Below, in pieces: positions 8,240 through 17,505 of a stretch of 64,000 nucleotides of DNA. The notes under the pieces are model-generated. The model ran no database searches. It was not told the origin of the DNA and worked only from the letters and a program-made list of their open reading frames with translations. The stretch is from JACKDW01 sp964621785 (lineage in GTDB: Bacteria; Myxococcota_A; Polyangia; Nannocystales; Nannocystaceae): contig CAZUPD010000003.1 of NCBI GenBank assembly GCA_964621785.1, positions 1 through 64,000 on the forward strand. Reading direction: 5' to 3'. Every line of letters starts with the position of its first letter. Positions within the stretch are counted from its first letter, which is position 1. Both the position numbers and the translations under genes were made by a program.

Positions 8240-9250
8240 ATGCTCGACCTCGACAGGCTCTCGCGGATCAAGCTCCAGACCTACCCCCCTGCGCAAAAGT
8301 TCATCGCCCAGGCGTTTTTGCGGCCCAACTACAGCTTGCCGCCGCGGGTTGTGATCCGGGTCGAAGGCGAGGAGCGGATCCCCGATCACCCGGTGATGTT
8401 CGCCATGAACCACACCGACCGCTACAACTACTGGCCGTTTCAGTACCACCGCTACCGCAAGCACAATCGATTCACGGCCACCTGGGTGAAGGGCAAATAC
8501 TACGAGTCGCGATTTGTCGGGTGGTTTATGGAACACACCAACAACATCCCGACCGTCTCCCGCGGTTACCTGATCGTCCGCGATTTTTTTTCGGTGTGTG
8601 GACGCCGGCCTCGCGACGCCGAGTATGCCGGGCTGCGCAACCTCGTGAACGCCTGTCACGAAGGTCAGCAACAGCGGGTCGAACAGCTGCGTGAGGAGCT
8701 CGCCGAAACGGTTCCTACGGACATTTGGCAGCGCCCCCGCAACATCCTCGGACGGGCATTTGACCCCGGCAACGAACCCTACGAATCATGTATTTGCAAT
8801 CTCTTTGACGAGATGATGCTGCGATTCGTCGACCTCAACACCCTGGCGATCGAAAAACGTCTCGACCTACTGGTGTTTCCCGAGGGCACGCGTTCGGTCC
8901 GCCTGATCCGAGGGCGTACCGGTGCCATGCAGGTCGCCATGCACCTCGGTCTGACCATCGTCCCGGTCGGCTGCAACGGCTCCGATCGCGTCTATCCCGG
9001 GGGAAGTCCGGTCGCCAAGGGCGGGACCATCACCTATCGCATCGGTCAGCCGATCCCACCGGAGCAACTCGCGGAGCATCGTCCGGCGACCGACTTTGTG
9101 CCGTTTTCCGCGGCTGCGAGTGCGGAGCATGGCGAGGGATTTGCAGCCGCCACCGACATCGTGATGGCCCGGGTCAACGAGTTGCTCGACCCGCGTCACC
9201 AGTTCGATCCAGAGGCGGCCGGCAAGACCGGGACCACGCGGTTTATCTGA
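8240..9250 (+). CDS. PlsC-type 1-acylglycerol-3-phosphate acyltransferase family protein
   Basis: This protein of about 336 residues belongs to the PlsC/LPLAT superfamily. It shows MNHTDRYNYW as block I and FPEGTRS as block III, followed by VPVGCNGSDRVYPGG as block IV. The usual catalytic H-X4-D in block I reads H-X4-N (His58...Asn63 from the chosen start), so catalysis may be altered or the acid supplied elsewhere. The upstream ATG at 8186 would overlap the divergent reductase start, so the ATG at 8240 is preferred. It probably acts at the inner membrane face, transferring acyl chains to a lysophospholipid or similar acceptor. The acceptor is unknown. Confidence 0.82.
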   Translation: MLDLDRLSRIKLQTYPPAQKFIAQAFLRPNYSLPPRVVIRVEGEERIPDHPVMFAMNHTDRYNYWPFQYHRYRKHNRFTATWVKGKYYESRFVGWFMEHTNNIPTVSRGYLIVRDFFSVCGRRPRDAEYAGLRNLVNACHEGQQQRVEQLREELAETVPTDIWQRPRNILGRAFDPGNEPYESCICNLFDEMMLRFVDLNTLAIEKRLDLLVFPEGTRSVRLIRGRTGAMQVAMHLGLTIVPVGCNGSDRVYPGGSPVAKGGTITYRIGQPIPPEQLAEHRPATDFVPFSAAASAEHGEGFAAATDIVMARVNELLDPRHQFDPEAAGKTGTTRFI

Positions 9251-9304
9251 CAGCGACGCTCCGCGAACTTGTCAAACCCACCGGTTTTGGCCGACCATCT
9301 GGGC

Positions 9305-11254
9305 ATGACTCGGTTTGCCTACCCTGCGATCTCTCTGGTGAGTGCGTGTGTGTTGTCTGTGGCCTGCGGCGGCGACGGGGATAGCACGGGTCAATCGTCC
9401 CAAACCCAGGGCACGTCCCCGGGGACCGAGGCGACCACCGACATCACGAGCGAGGGTACCAGCGAGGCGACAACCGCCGGGCCCGAAACCGAAAGCGACA
9501 CCGACACCCAGGGCACCGGCGAGACCGACGAACCGGGATTTCAGTGTATGCCCATCGATCTCGTCCCCGCCGGTCAGGGATTTTTTGCCGATATTTCCGA
9601 TGCCAGCGGGATCCGGGTCGACAACTTCGACCCCGATCCGCCCCAGTCGATCCCGATCAACGACCACAGCCGACTCGGGTTTGCCGACCTCAACGGCGAC
9701 CACTTCGACGATATCGTCGCCCACAGCCTATTTCCCAACCCCCAGGCCGGGATCCCATTCGAGCATCTGATCTACCTCAATAACGGTGATGGTACATTTA
9801 CCCACTTTAGTGATGAGTCGGGACTGCGCGATGTCCAGGCCGGATTTTTCGCGTTTGGCGATGTCGACAACGACGGTGATCAGGACTGTTTTGCCGGGCT
9901 CGACATCGAGTTGGGCAGCAACACCCACACGCTGTGGCTCAACGACGGGGAAGGCCACTTTACGCAAAAGCTCGACGCCGGTGTCGCCACCGGTCCCGCG
10001 CCCTATGTCGCCGGCAATGCGGCGTTTGGCGACTACAACCAAGACGGCAACCTCGACCTCTTCATCGGCAACGGTCAAACCGGGTTTGCCGTCGCCGATC
10101 AACTGCTGTTTGGCTTCGGGGACGGCACGTTCCAAGATGTGTCATCGGTGTATCTACAAAATCCCCCCGGACAGCCGGCCAATGGCGTCGTCGCCTGCGA
10201 TTATGACAACGATGTCGACCTCGATGTGTTTGTCGCCAACTACGGTGTCAGCGTGCTGCGCGGGGTCAACCAGCTGTGGGAAAACGACGGCACCGGGTTG
10301 TTGAGTGATGTCGCGGTCGAACGTGGCTTCGCCAGTCTCGCCACCGGTAACTACTGGCTCACCACGACCGGCAACGGAACCGACCCCGAGCCCGACGCTG
10401 ACGAAAATAGCTACATCGGCTCCAACGGATTCGGGATCCAGTGCGAGGATGTCAACAACGACGGCAACCTCGATATCTACCTCGCCACCATCTCGCACCC
10501 GGTCGCCAGCGACTACAACCGCAAGTGGTCCGACCCGACCCAGTTGTTGATCAATCAAGGACAACAGGGTGGATATACATTTATCAATGAATTTTTGGCC
10601 CGCGGACTGCCGTTTAACGAGGGGGATATCGACGCGGCGATGGTCGACTTTGACAACGACGGCCGCCTCGATCTGGCGGTGACCCGCGACCGCAAATACG
10701 AGGGGAACTACAGCGAAGTTGATCAGAAGGCCTGGTTCGGCTTGATGCATCAGCAACCTGATGGCACCTTCGCCAGCGTCGGGCCCGTCAGCGGGATCAA
10801 CAACTCCGACGCCGAGTATTTGCAACTCAAAAGCGGGCAAAACCAAGCCTGGGCAGACATCGACCACGACGGTGATCTCGACCTTTTGGTCGGTGGTCGC
10901 GATACCGGTGGCGGGCGCCCCAACTTTTTGTTTCGCAACGAGATCGGCCAGCAAAATATGTGGCTGGCGGTGCGCTTGACCGGGGATGGTGAAAACGTCA
11001 ACCGCGATGCGATCGGTGCCAGGGTGACCCTGCGGTACGACGATGTGGTGGTGATGCGCGAGCTCAAGGGAAGCCGCGGGACCTACAACTCGATGGACTC
11101 CAAAATCCTCCACTTTGGGATGGGCGAGTTTGGTTGTGGATACACATTAGAGGTTCGCTGGCCCGACGGCACCGTGCATATGTTTGAAGAGGACGAGTTT
11201 CCCAACAACGCGTTTGTCCACGTTGACTACAGCGGCGAGCTGACGGTCGAGTAG
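9305..11254 (+). CDS. Secreted lipoprotein with FG-GAP/VCBS repeats and ASPIC/UnbV domain
   Basis: A lipoprotein signal (MTRFAYPAISL... LSVAC, then GGDGDS) begins at the ATG at 9305. The earlier ATG at 9269 would add 12 residues before the signal and is less likely. A Thr/Ser/Glu linker of about 60 residues is followed by at least six calcium-binding-type loops of the form D-x-D-N-D-G-D-x-D (DVDNDGDQD, DYNQDGNLD, DVNNDGNLD, DFDNDGRLD, DIDHDGDLD). These are typical of FG-GAP/VCBS beta-propeller blades. The last 100 residues match the ASPIC/UnbV (CRTAC1-like) module, with GARVTLR and WPDG motifs. It is likely surface-anchored and calcium-stabilised, with an adhesive or binding role that is inferred. 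Confidence 0.88.
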   Translation: MTRFAYPAISLVSACVLSVACGGDGDSTGQSSQTQGTSPGTEATTDITSEGTSEATTAGPETESDTDTQGTGETDEPGFQCMPIDLVPAGQGFFADISDASGIRVDNFDPDPPQSIPINDHSRLGFADLNGDHFDDIVAHSLFPNPQAGIPFEHLIYLNNGDGTFTHFSDESGLRDVQAGFFAFGDVDNDGDQDCFAGLDIELGSNTHTLWLNDGEGHFTQKLDAGVATGPAPYVAGNAAFGDYNQDGNLDLFIGNGQTGFAVADQLLFGFGDGTFQDVSSVYLQNPPGQPANGVVACDYDNDVDLDVFVANYGVSVLRGVNQLWENDGTGLLSDVAVERGFASLATGNYWLTTTGNGTDPEPDADENSYIGSNGFGIQCEDVNNDGNLDIYLATISHPVASDYNRKWSDPTQLLINQGQQGGYTFINEFLARGLPFNEGDIDAAMVDFDNDGRLDLAVTRDRKYEGNYSEVDQKAWFGLMHQQPDGTFASVGPVSGINNSDAEYLQLKSGQNQAWADIDHDGDLDLLVGGRDTGGGRPNFLFRNEIGQQNMWLAVRLTGDGENVNRDAIGARVTLRYDDVVVMRELKGSRGTYNSMDSKILHFGMGEFGCGYTLEVRWPDGTVHMFEEDEFPNNAFVHVDYSGELTVE

Positions 11255-11330
11255 CCAAAGGCGTATTCGGACCGGCATTGGCCAGCGAACCCAGTGGGTG
11301 CGGTTGTCGGTATGCGGGCGACTGTGATGC

Positions 11331-11777
11331 TCAGCTGTTGCAGGCACAGGCGCACTCGGGCACACCGCCCTCGATGTCCTGCGTCGTGCACTGGTGCCAG
11401 CCTGGGGGTTTGGTCCCGCCGCAGTAGGGGCGAAAGCCGAGCACGCCATCGACGGTGATATAGCCCCATGGATCCTCGAGGCAGCCGTCAAATGTGCCGC
11501 AACCGGCGGCTGTATCTCCCGACTGATAGACGCATTGGCCCAACGGCTCACCGGCGATACACATCTCGTTTTCGATGGTCCAGGTGGCAAACGAGACCCA
11601 CCCACAGGGGGAGGGGCAGTCTTCGGCGGTTTCGAAGGTCGGGCACATACTCGGGTCGACCATCGCCGAGGTTGTCGTCGACGTGCTACTGTCGGTGTCG
11701 TTGTCGTTCGAATCGCAGGCTGGGACCGTTGTTAGCAATACCGCCGTAAGGGCAATCCATTTTCGGTGTGCATACAT
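11331..11777 (-). CDS. Small cysteine-rich lipoprotein
   Basis: The 148-residue product has a lipoprotein signal (MYAHRKWIALTAVLL, cleavage before Cys in VPAC) and a Thr/Ser/Asp linker. The roughly 100-residue secreted domain contains about 12 cysteines and ends CACACNS. I do not recognise the domain. The Cys pattern suggests a disulfide-rich fold. It lies 23 bp downstream of the pectinacetylesterase-like gene on the same strand, so the two are probably co-transcribed. A weak AGGA lies about 10 nt before the ATG. Confidence 0.8.
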   Translation of the reverse strand: MYAHRKWIALTAVLLTTVPACDSNDNDTDSSTSTTTSAMVDPSMCPTFETAEDCPSPCGWVSFATWTIENEMCIAGEPLGQCVYQSGDTAAGCGTFDGCLEDPWGYITVDGVLGFRPYCGGTKPPGWHQCTTQDIEGGVPECACACNS

Positions 11778-11800
11778 ACTTAAAATCCTGGTGGTGAAAG

Positions 11801-13132
11801 CTATTGATCTTCGTTCGGTTGTACGGACTCGCGGTAGCTGGTGAGCGGCGCGTCATCGTCGAGTAGCTCGTTGACAAAGTTGCGCAGGTCGATGTTTTCT
11901 TCTTCAATCTCGGTACCTAAGTAGGTGACGATCGAGACGCAGTGACTGGTGTTGAGCTCGCGCCAGTAGGGCAGGTAGTAGGCGAGGTTGTCGTATTCGT
12001 CGTAGGCGGAGACCAGTAAGTCGGTGTCATCGGCCCAGTAGCTCAGGACACTTTCTTTGTCGTTTTCGGCGTAGAAGTTTTCGTAGGAGTAGCGCGAGTA
12101 GTTGTAGTCGCGTTGGAAGAACACTGTGCTCAGACGGTCGTCGGGGTACATGTCCGCCAGCAGACCGTTGAGCGCCCCGAAGTTGTCCTTGACCGCCGAG
12201 CCGAGGTCACCCGGCAGTTTGTCGAGGATCGGGTCGACGTTCCACTCGCTGCGGATCATGCTGTGCAGGGGAGCCGACCAGCCGTCGCTCGGGAAGATCG
12301 GCCCGGAGTCGTCGAGCAGGTAGCCGCGCTCGGCGTTGAGGCGCTCGCGTAAAAAGTGGTAGTTGATGATCGATCCGGCACCTCCGGCTGAGCATCCAGT
12401 GACCATCATTTGCGGGATCTCAGGAAATTGTACATTCAAGAATGCTGCCGCGCGTTGGACGTTGTCGTGACCGTTGTGGTGGAACACGATGTCCGGCTCG
12501 ACACCGTCGGGGTCGACATAGGTCACGACGTTGTTGCCGGTGTGCACGTCGGCTGTACAGTACGGAATAAACACGAAGTTCCAGTCGATCATCGGGTTGT
12601 CCTCCGGGGGAACATCGCGGCGGATCAACGGCGATAAAAATGAGTTTTGGTCCATATGGGTGTCAAAGATGCCGTTGGGATTGGCGGCCCCGAGATCGGT
12701 TTTGCCGGCACAGCCGTCGTAGTCCCAACAGGCGCCACCGGGCTCAAACATCACGACCAGGTTTTGCGACGTCTCACTGAAGTTGATGAAAATCGGATAC
12801 TGGGTGCCGTTGCTACAAATCGCTCCGGGGATGTCGACCCGGATCCAGTCGCCGTAACTCGGAGGCACGATCGGATCTGGGGTGTCGAATCCGTCGGTAT
12901 CGGTATCGGTGTCGGTATCGGTATCGGTATCGGTGTCGGTATCGGTGTCGGGGCCCGCGGTTGTGTCGGATGTTTGCGTGTCGGTCTGTGAGCTCGACTC
13001 CGACTCCGACTCCGACTCGGTCCCGGCCACCGTTGTATCTGCGGGAGTCCCACATCCTGTCAGCGCGATCGTGAGTACAAGTGGCAAGGCGAGCGAGCCA
13101 TGCATCCAATTCAAACCTGTTGTTCCGTACAT
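11801..13132 (-). CDS. Pectinacetylesterase-family lipoprotein
   Basis: This 443-residue lipoprotein (LTGC lipobox, Cys27) has a Ser/Thr/Asp linker with eight or so Thr-Asp repeats (residues about 62-78) and a pectinacetylesterase-like alpha/beta hydrolase domain. Recognised features are the oxyanion region FEPGGACWD (127-135), the nucleophile GCSAGG with Ser246, and a late SHCVS histidine region. These agree with the PAE/NOTUM family, which removes acetyl or acyl esters from polysaccharides or proteins. The natural substrate here is unknown: bacterial prey walls, plant debris or self polysaccharide are all possible. An alternative ATG lies at 13105. It is followed by the small Cys-rich lipoprotein. 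Confidence 0.85.
   Translation of the reverse strand: MYGTTGLNWMHGSLALPLVLTIALTGCGTPADTTVAGTESESESESSSQTDTQTSDTTAGPDTDTDTDTDTDTDTDTDTDGFDTPDPIVPPSYGDWIRVDIPGAICSNGTQYPIFINFSETSQNLVVMFEPGGACWDYDGCAGKTDLGAANPNGIFDTHMDQNSFLSPLIRRDVPPEDNPMIDWNFVFIPYCTADVHTGNNVVTYVDPDGVEPDIVFHHNGHDNVQRAAAFLNVQFPEIPQMMVTGCSAGGAGSIINYHFLRERLNAERGYLLDDSGPIFPSDGWSAPLHSMIRSEWNVDPILDKLPGDLGSAVKDNFGALNGLLADMYPDDRLSTVFFQRDYNYSRYSYENFYAENDKESVLSYWADDTDLLVSAYDEYDNLAYYLPYWRELNTSHCVSIVTYLGTEIEEENIDLRNFVNELLDDDAPLTSYRESVQPNEDQ
12885..12956 (-). repeat. 6-bp Thr-Asp microsatellite in linker
   Basis: A run of GGTATC/GGTGTC hexamers on the plus strand encodes the (Asp-Thr)n linker of the pectinacetylesterase-like lipoprotein. 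Copies are near-perfect, so the linker length may vary between strains. Confidence 0.8.
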
Positions 13133-13430
13133 GTCTGAGCCCGACCGTAGCAGACCCGAGCTGTTTCGGAACCAGTGCTGTTCATAAAATCACGGGTTCT
13201 GGGGTTCTGGGCGGCAGGGGCGATCACTTGGGAATTGGATCATCGAAAAGAGGGTGACAATGCACACGTAACTTGCCCGGAAAAGCGTGAAGGATCCTGT
13301 GTCTACTCATCTTTTTACTAAGAACGGTATATCCCGAGAGAATCGAAATTCGCGCAATAATGCGGCGATATTCGAAATATGAGTTTTCGGGGGATTGCCG
13401 GGGTTTTTCTGTACATGCGATGGTGCCGAT
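13133..13430. other. 298-bp divergent intergenic region
   Basis: The region separates the lipoprotein start at 13132 from the protease start at 13431. It is AT-richer than its surroundings between about 13310 and 13400, where promoters for the protease are likely. I see no RNA gene or clear small coding frame. Confidence 0.5.
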
Positions 13431-14906
13431 ATGAAAACGCCCGCGCTTGTTGCAGTTTTGAGCCTCGCAGCTTTCGGTGTCGTCTTGGCCCCAAGTATGG
13501 ATGCGCACGCAGGGCCCATCGGGTTTTCACTCGATGAGCCCGATGGCCAAGGCATTTTCGGTGGCGAACCGACCAACGTCTGTGAATGGCCGACAACCGT
13601 TCACTTTGGTGGCTGTACCGGAACCATTGTCCACCCTGAGATTGTGATTTACGCCGCCCACTGTGGATCGAACTGGAGTTCGGTTCAGATGGGTGACAAG
13701 CCCAACGACCCCTATTACCTGCAGACCGAGTACTGCCGGACCCGGCCGGGGGGACAGCCAGGCAACGGGACCGACCACGCATTTTGCAAGCTCGCCCAAC
13801 CCGTCGATGTGCCGATCGTCCCGATTTTGATGGGGTGTGAGACCGATGTGCTCCAACCCGGCAAGGAAGTCACGATCGTCGGTTTTGGCAACGCCGATGA
13901 CAATCTGCCCTACGGAACCAAGCGCAAGGTCACCACCACGATCAACTCGGTCGCCAACGGCGAAGCCTATATCGGAGGTGGCGGAAAAGACAGCTGCCAA
14001 GGCGACTCCGGGGGCCCGGTGTATGTACAACTCGATGATGGCCAGTGGCGCGTGTTTGGTATTACTTCCTACGGAGGCCCCTGCGGCGGCGGAGGCTACT
14101 ACTCGATGATGCACACCGGCGTCGAGTGGATCGAGCAGGAATCCGGGATCGACATCACCCCGTGCCACGATGCACAGGGCAATTGGCAGCCGGGAATTGA
14201 GTGCGGGATGTTCCCGGGCGAGCCGGACGTCGGCCACAGCTCGTGGTCCGAAAATTGCCAAGGTGGACCGGTGACGGGATGGAACGCGTCCTGTGGCGCA
14301 CCGTTCAACGACGAGCCCGACGAGGTGCCGCCCCAGGTCACGATCACGTTCCCGGCCGATGGCTCGATGTTCACCCAGGAGGATATGCCGCTGGGGATCA
14401 CGGTCGATGCCACCGATGAAGGATGGGGCGTCAAAGAAGTTCGCCTGCTGATCGACGGTCAACTCGTGGGTGACGATCCGGGGATGCCCTACGAGTTCCC
14501 GGCGACCTTCCCCTCGGGACAGTACGTTTTGCAGGCCGAGGCGGAGGATCACGCGGGCAATGTCGGTGTGTCTGCCGAAGTCGCCATCGGTGTCGACATG
14601 GAAGCGCCTGAGCCTGAGCCCGAGCCCGAGCCCGAGCCCGAGACCGACACCGATTCGGGCTCCGACAGTGGCACGGGGACCGGCGACGGTGGGACCGAGT
14701 CCGGCGGTGAGACGGACGCGGGGACCGAGGGTCCGAGCACGACGACGGGCCTGCCGACGGGCGGAACCGGAGACTCCGCTTCGACCACTGGCGACGAAGA
14801 GGGTGGAGAAGGATGCGCCTGTACGACTTCGAAGGAGGGCAGCGGGTTCGCAGCGCTCATGGGACTGTCGCTGCTGGGTTTGCTTCGCCGTCGCCGCAGT
14901 CGCTAG
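13431..14906 (+). CDS. Trypsin-like serine protease with Ig-like domain and MYXO-CTERM tail
   Basis: The 491-residue product starts MKTPALVAV, with a Sec signal cleaved near AHA-GP. The S1 peptidase domain has the triad His77 (IYAAHCG), Asp115 (TDHAFCKL) and Ser193 (GDSGGPV), plus paired cysteines. A beta-sandwich Ig-like domain (about residues 305-390, starting PPQVTITFPADGS) follows. Then come a Pro-Glu repeat and a Ser/Thr/Gly linker. The end is a classical MYXO-CTERM signal: a Gly-Cys-Ala-Cys motif, one hydrophobic segment and a final Arg cluster (RRRRSR). This tail marks surface proteins anchored in myxobacteria. The ATG at 13431 is chosen over the in-frame upstream one because the signal peptide begins there. 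Confidence 0.93.
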   Translation: MKTPALVAVLSLAAFGVVLAPSMDAHAGPIGFSLDEPDGQGIFGGEPTNVCEWPTTVHFGGCTGTIVHPEIVIYAAHCGSNWSSVQMGDKPNDPYYLQTEYCRTRPGGQPGNGTDHAFCKLAQPVDVPIVPILMGCETDVLQPGKEVTIVGFGNADDNLPYGTKRKVTTTINSVANGEAYIGGGGKDSCQGDSGGPVYVQLDDGQWRVFGITSYGGPCGGGGYYSMMHTGVEWIEQESGIDITPCHDAQGNWQPGIECGMFPGEPDVGHSSWSENCQGGPVTGWNASCGAPFNDEPDEVPPQVTITFPADGSMFTQEDMPLGITVDATDEGWGVKEVRLLIDGQLVGDDPGMPYEFPATFPSGQYVLQAEAEDHAGNVGVSAEVAIGVDMEAPEPEPEPEPEPETDTDSGSDSGTGTGDGGTESGGETDAGTEGPSTTTGLPTGGTGDSASTTGDEEGGEGCACTTSKEGSGFAALMGLSLLGLLRRRRSR

Positions 14907-15069
14907 ATATTATGTAACTACAAACGAAATCGCCGGATGTCGCGTCTGGCGATGTTTGCTTGCACCGCCGGGCTTCATGTCCGGCGATGTCGTTTGCAAG
15001 AGGATCGGCAGGGCAGCCGCGACACGTTCCGTTTTCCGTGCGGCCCGACCTCTCGCGAATGTATGTTTG

Positions 15070-17274
15070 TCATTCGCGTTTGGGCACCGATTTTGTACTG
15101 TCTCGCCGCGTTCGGCCGCGGACCATATGGCCCGGAACTTCACGCTGCCATTGCAGGGGAGTGCGGCAACCGAGTGCTTGGGCGGCCATCCATCCGCTGA
15201 CGACCGCCGCCTCGACACAGCCCGCGTTGAGACCGGTATCGGTCCAGTCACCCGCCAGTGTGAGGTTGTCAAAACCCGATGCTCCGGGCGCGAGTCGAAA
15301 GTGATCCGTATTGGGCAGGGACTGGATTTGACGCTCACCTGGCTCGATGTTGGCCCATAGGAACTGTGCCCCCAACCGCTGGGTTCCGCGGCGCTCGTGG
15401 GGATCGATCAGACGTGCCCACGGTGGGACATCGTCGTTTGGTGTTGGCCAAAGCTTGGAAATATGTATCTGCATCCATCGGATGGTGTGGTTGCGGATGT
15501 GCTCGCCCGCGAGGGACTGGCGTTTGGCGCATGAAAGACCGGCGGGCAAGTTGTCGGTGAACGTGGCCGGCAGCGGTCCGACAAGCGCAAGCGCTTGCGC
15601 GGGACTCAAATCGCGGGGCCATCGCTCGGTATCGAGGTGGTGGGTCCGCAGCTCAAACAGTGACAGCGGTTGTGGTAGGCCACATCCGACCAGCTGGTCC
15701 GTCTGCGCGACCTGTCCACGCAACTCCGCCCAGGGAGTGTCGAGCCAAAACTGTGCACCTTCGCAGGCAGTCGTCGCCAGGTGTTTCGCCGTGGCCGTGA
15801 GCGCCGGGCTGCGTTCGAGCAGATCGCCGGCGACTGTCGGCAACAGATCACCGGGTAGGCCGTAGATCACGTGGTCGAAGTCGGAGCGATGGTTCAAAAC
15901 GACTTCTTCGATCTCCGGACTCGCTTGGGACTCGAAGTCGAGTTCCTGCACAAGCGGCTCGTGGCCGAGCACGATTTGGTCGTAGTGGGGAAAACTCGGC
16001 CAGCAGGGGACCCCGTCGACCGCCAGCAGTGGTTGGTAATCCTCGGACGGATCGAGCAGCTCGACTTGGCGACCGAGGGTGATCCGCGAAACCTGCTCGC
16101 CGCGCTCGTCGACCGCGATGTCCTTGACGCGGTGAAAAAACTGAAATCGTACCCCGCGCTTATGCAGCAACTGATAGATCGGTGCAAATACAGCTTCTCC
16201 CGGGCCGGCTTGGAACTGAAACAGCACGTGCCCGCGGCTGTCACAGATGCCCCGGCAAATAAGCTCGAGGGCGCTACTCGCTGCGAGTGCGGGATTGCGG
16301 GTATCGCCGTCGCGGTAGGCGAGCAGGAGATCGTACAGGCCCAACACCGCCGGATGGTCGAGTGCATCGGCCCGGGCGCGGTGGCGATGCAGCCATTGGC
16401 GAAAGTCGATCCCTGAGACTTCGCGGAAGTCGCGGCGCAGGTACAGACGGTCTTCGATGATCCCACGGGTGATCGCGGTGGCGAGTTCGAGTAACCCGAG
16501 TTTCCCTTTGGTCATGTCGGATTGTTCACGCAGGATGGACAGCGCGGACTCGGTAAAAAGGAGCAGCGGCGCGACCCAAATTCGGACAGTCGTCGGGTTG
16601 CCCGGCAGGCCTGTTTCGCGTTCGGGCGCGGTGGCAGCCGTCAGTTGACCGACGAGTCGGTGATTGCCCGCGGGCGAACGGCGGCGATATTCAGGCAACC
16701 CGTGACGAGCAGCTCGGCGCAGGCCACTGGACAGCCGGCGACGGCGACCTTCAGGCCAACTTTCGATCCAGCGGTGGAACCCATTTTCCTTGGTAGTACA
16801 AATGGTTTGGACGACCCACCGCAGCATGCGGACGACACAGGCCCAGATCGAGGCCGGGGGTTGCAGGTCTCCGGGTGTACCTGGGCGCGCCGGCAGGGGC
16901 AAAACCTCGCCGGTACCGCCTCCTTGACGAGGCCCCAAAAACAGGTCCTTGACGCCACGGACCGCGTCGTCGAGTGTTCGCAGCGGGATGCCGGTGGGGC
17001 GTTCGAGTTCGCGGTAGCACTGGTCGAGCAGGGCGAAGGCATGGTGAAATCCACCGAGCCAAACGTGTGTTCCCCGGGCCTCACCGCGGCCATAAAATTC
17101 AACGTTGCGACCACTGGCCGCCTTGCCGCCGAGCCGCCAACCGAGCTGGTATACGGTGATGTCATAGCGTTGCCGCCAATCTGGCGCATGGGTCAGGGCG
17201 AGCACTGCGCTGAGAGAAGCATAGCCACCGCCCAGGACGACGATGCGTTGTGGTGACGATCCATGTGCACTCAC
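15070..17274 (-). CDS. FAD-dependent amine oxidase/desaturase-like oxidoreductase
   Basis: The 734-residue product begins, at a GTG codon, with a Rossmann FAD-binding motif (VVLGGGYASLSA) and the extended GWRLGGKAASGRN segment typical of carotenoid desaturases and hydroxysqualene dehydroxylases. The C-terminus has the second FAD motif, LTLAGDWTDTGLNAGCVEAAV. The protein is longer than a usual phytoene desaturase (about 500 residues), with inserted helical regions in the middle. No isoprenoid or carotenoid genes lie nearby, so the substrate cannot be inferred. It converges with the protease gene. Confidence 0.82.
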   Translation of the reverse strand: MSAHGSSPQRIVVLGGGYASLSAVLALTHAPDWRQRYDITVYQLGWRLGGKAASGRNVEFYGRGEARGTHVWLGGFHHAFALLDQCYRELERPTGIPLRTLDDAVRGVKDLFLGPRQGGGTGEVLPLPARPGTPGDLQPPASIWACVVRMLRWVVQTICTTKENGFHRWIESWPEGRRRRLSSGLRRAARHGLPEYRRRSPAGNHRLVGQLTAATAPERETGLPGNPTTVRIWVAPLLLFTESALSILREQSDMTKGKLGLLELATAITRGIIEDRLYLRRDFREVSGIDFRQWLHRHRARADALDHPAVLGLYDLLLAYRDGDTRNPALAASSALELICRGICDSRGHVLFQFQAGPGEAVFAPIYQLLHKRGVRFQFFHRVKDIAVDERGEQVSRITLGRQVELLDPSEDYQPLLAVDGVPCWPSFPHYDQIVLGHEPLVQELDFESQASPEIEEVVLNHRSDFDHVIYGLPGDLLPTVAGDLLERSPALTATAKHLATTACEGAQFWLDTPWAELRGQVAQTDQLVGCGLPQPLSLFELRTHHLDTERWPRDLSPAQALALVGPLPATFTDNLPAGLSCAKRQSLAGEHIRNHTIRWMQIHISKLWPTPNDDVPPWARLIDPHERRGTQRLGAQFLWANIEPGERQIQSLPNTDHFRLAPGASGFDNLTLAGDWTDTGLNAGCVEAAVVSGWMAAQALGCRTPLQWQREVPGHMVRGRTRRDSTKSVPKRE

Positions 17275-17455
17275 GGGAACAGGTGTACCTGCAATCTCCC
17301 GAGCTGTCTAGGGTCAATAAAATGCCAAATTTTGCGGTTTTAAACGGTCAGGATGCAACTTTTGTAGTGCACCATACGATATGTGCAGACGGGCAGGTCC
17401 TTCGACGAATGTTGACCACCGCCGTCTGGAGATGGTGCCAAAGTTGATGTGCATA

Positions 17456-17486
17456 CAAAAACCCCGGGTGCGCACCCGGGGCTTTT
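17456..17486 (-). terminator. GC hairpin terminator (works on both strands)
   Basis: The perfect inverted repeat CCCCGGG-TGCGCA-CCCGGGG type stem is flanked by AAAAA on the left and TTTT on the right. It lies 20 bp past the stop of the IgGFc-binding lipoprotein gene, so the minus-strand reading (stem, then TTTTTG) is the main one. Confidence 0.85.
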
Positions 17487-17505
17487 CGCGGTTGTCAGCA
17501 ATCGG

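Noticed and set aside
8192..8671. 160-codon 5' extension of the aldo/keto reductase frame
   Set aside because: It overlaps the divergent acyltransferase almost wholly and shows no family similarity, and the conserved N-terminus begins at 8191.
17322..17447. 41-codon small frame starting MPNFAVLNG
   Set aside because: There is no SD and no signal or domain pattern.
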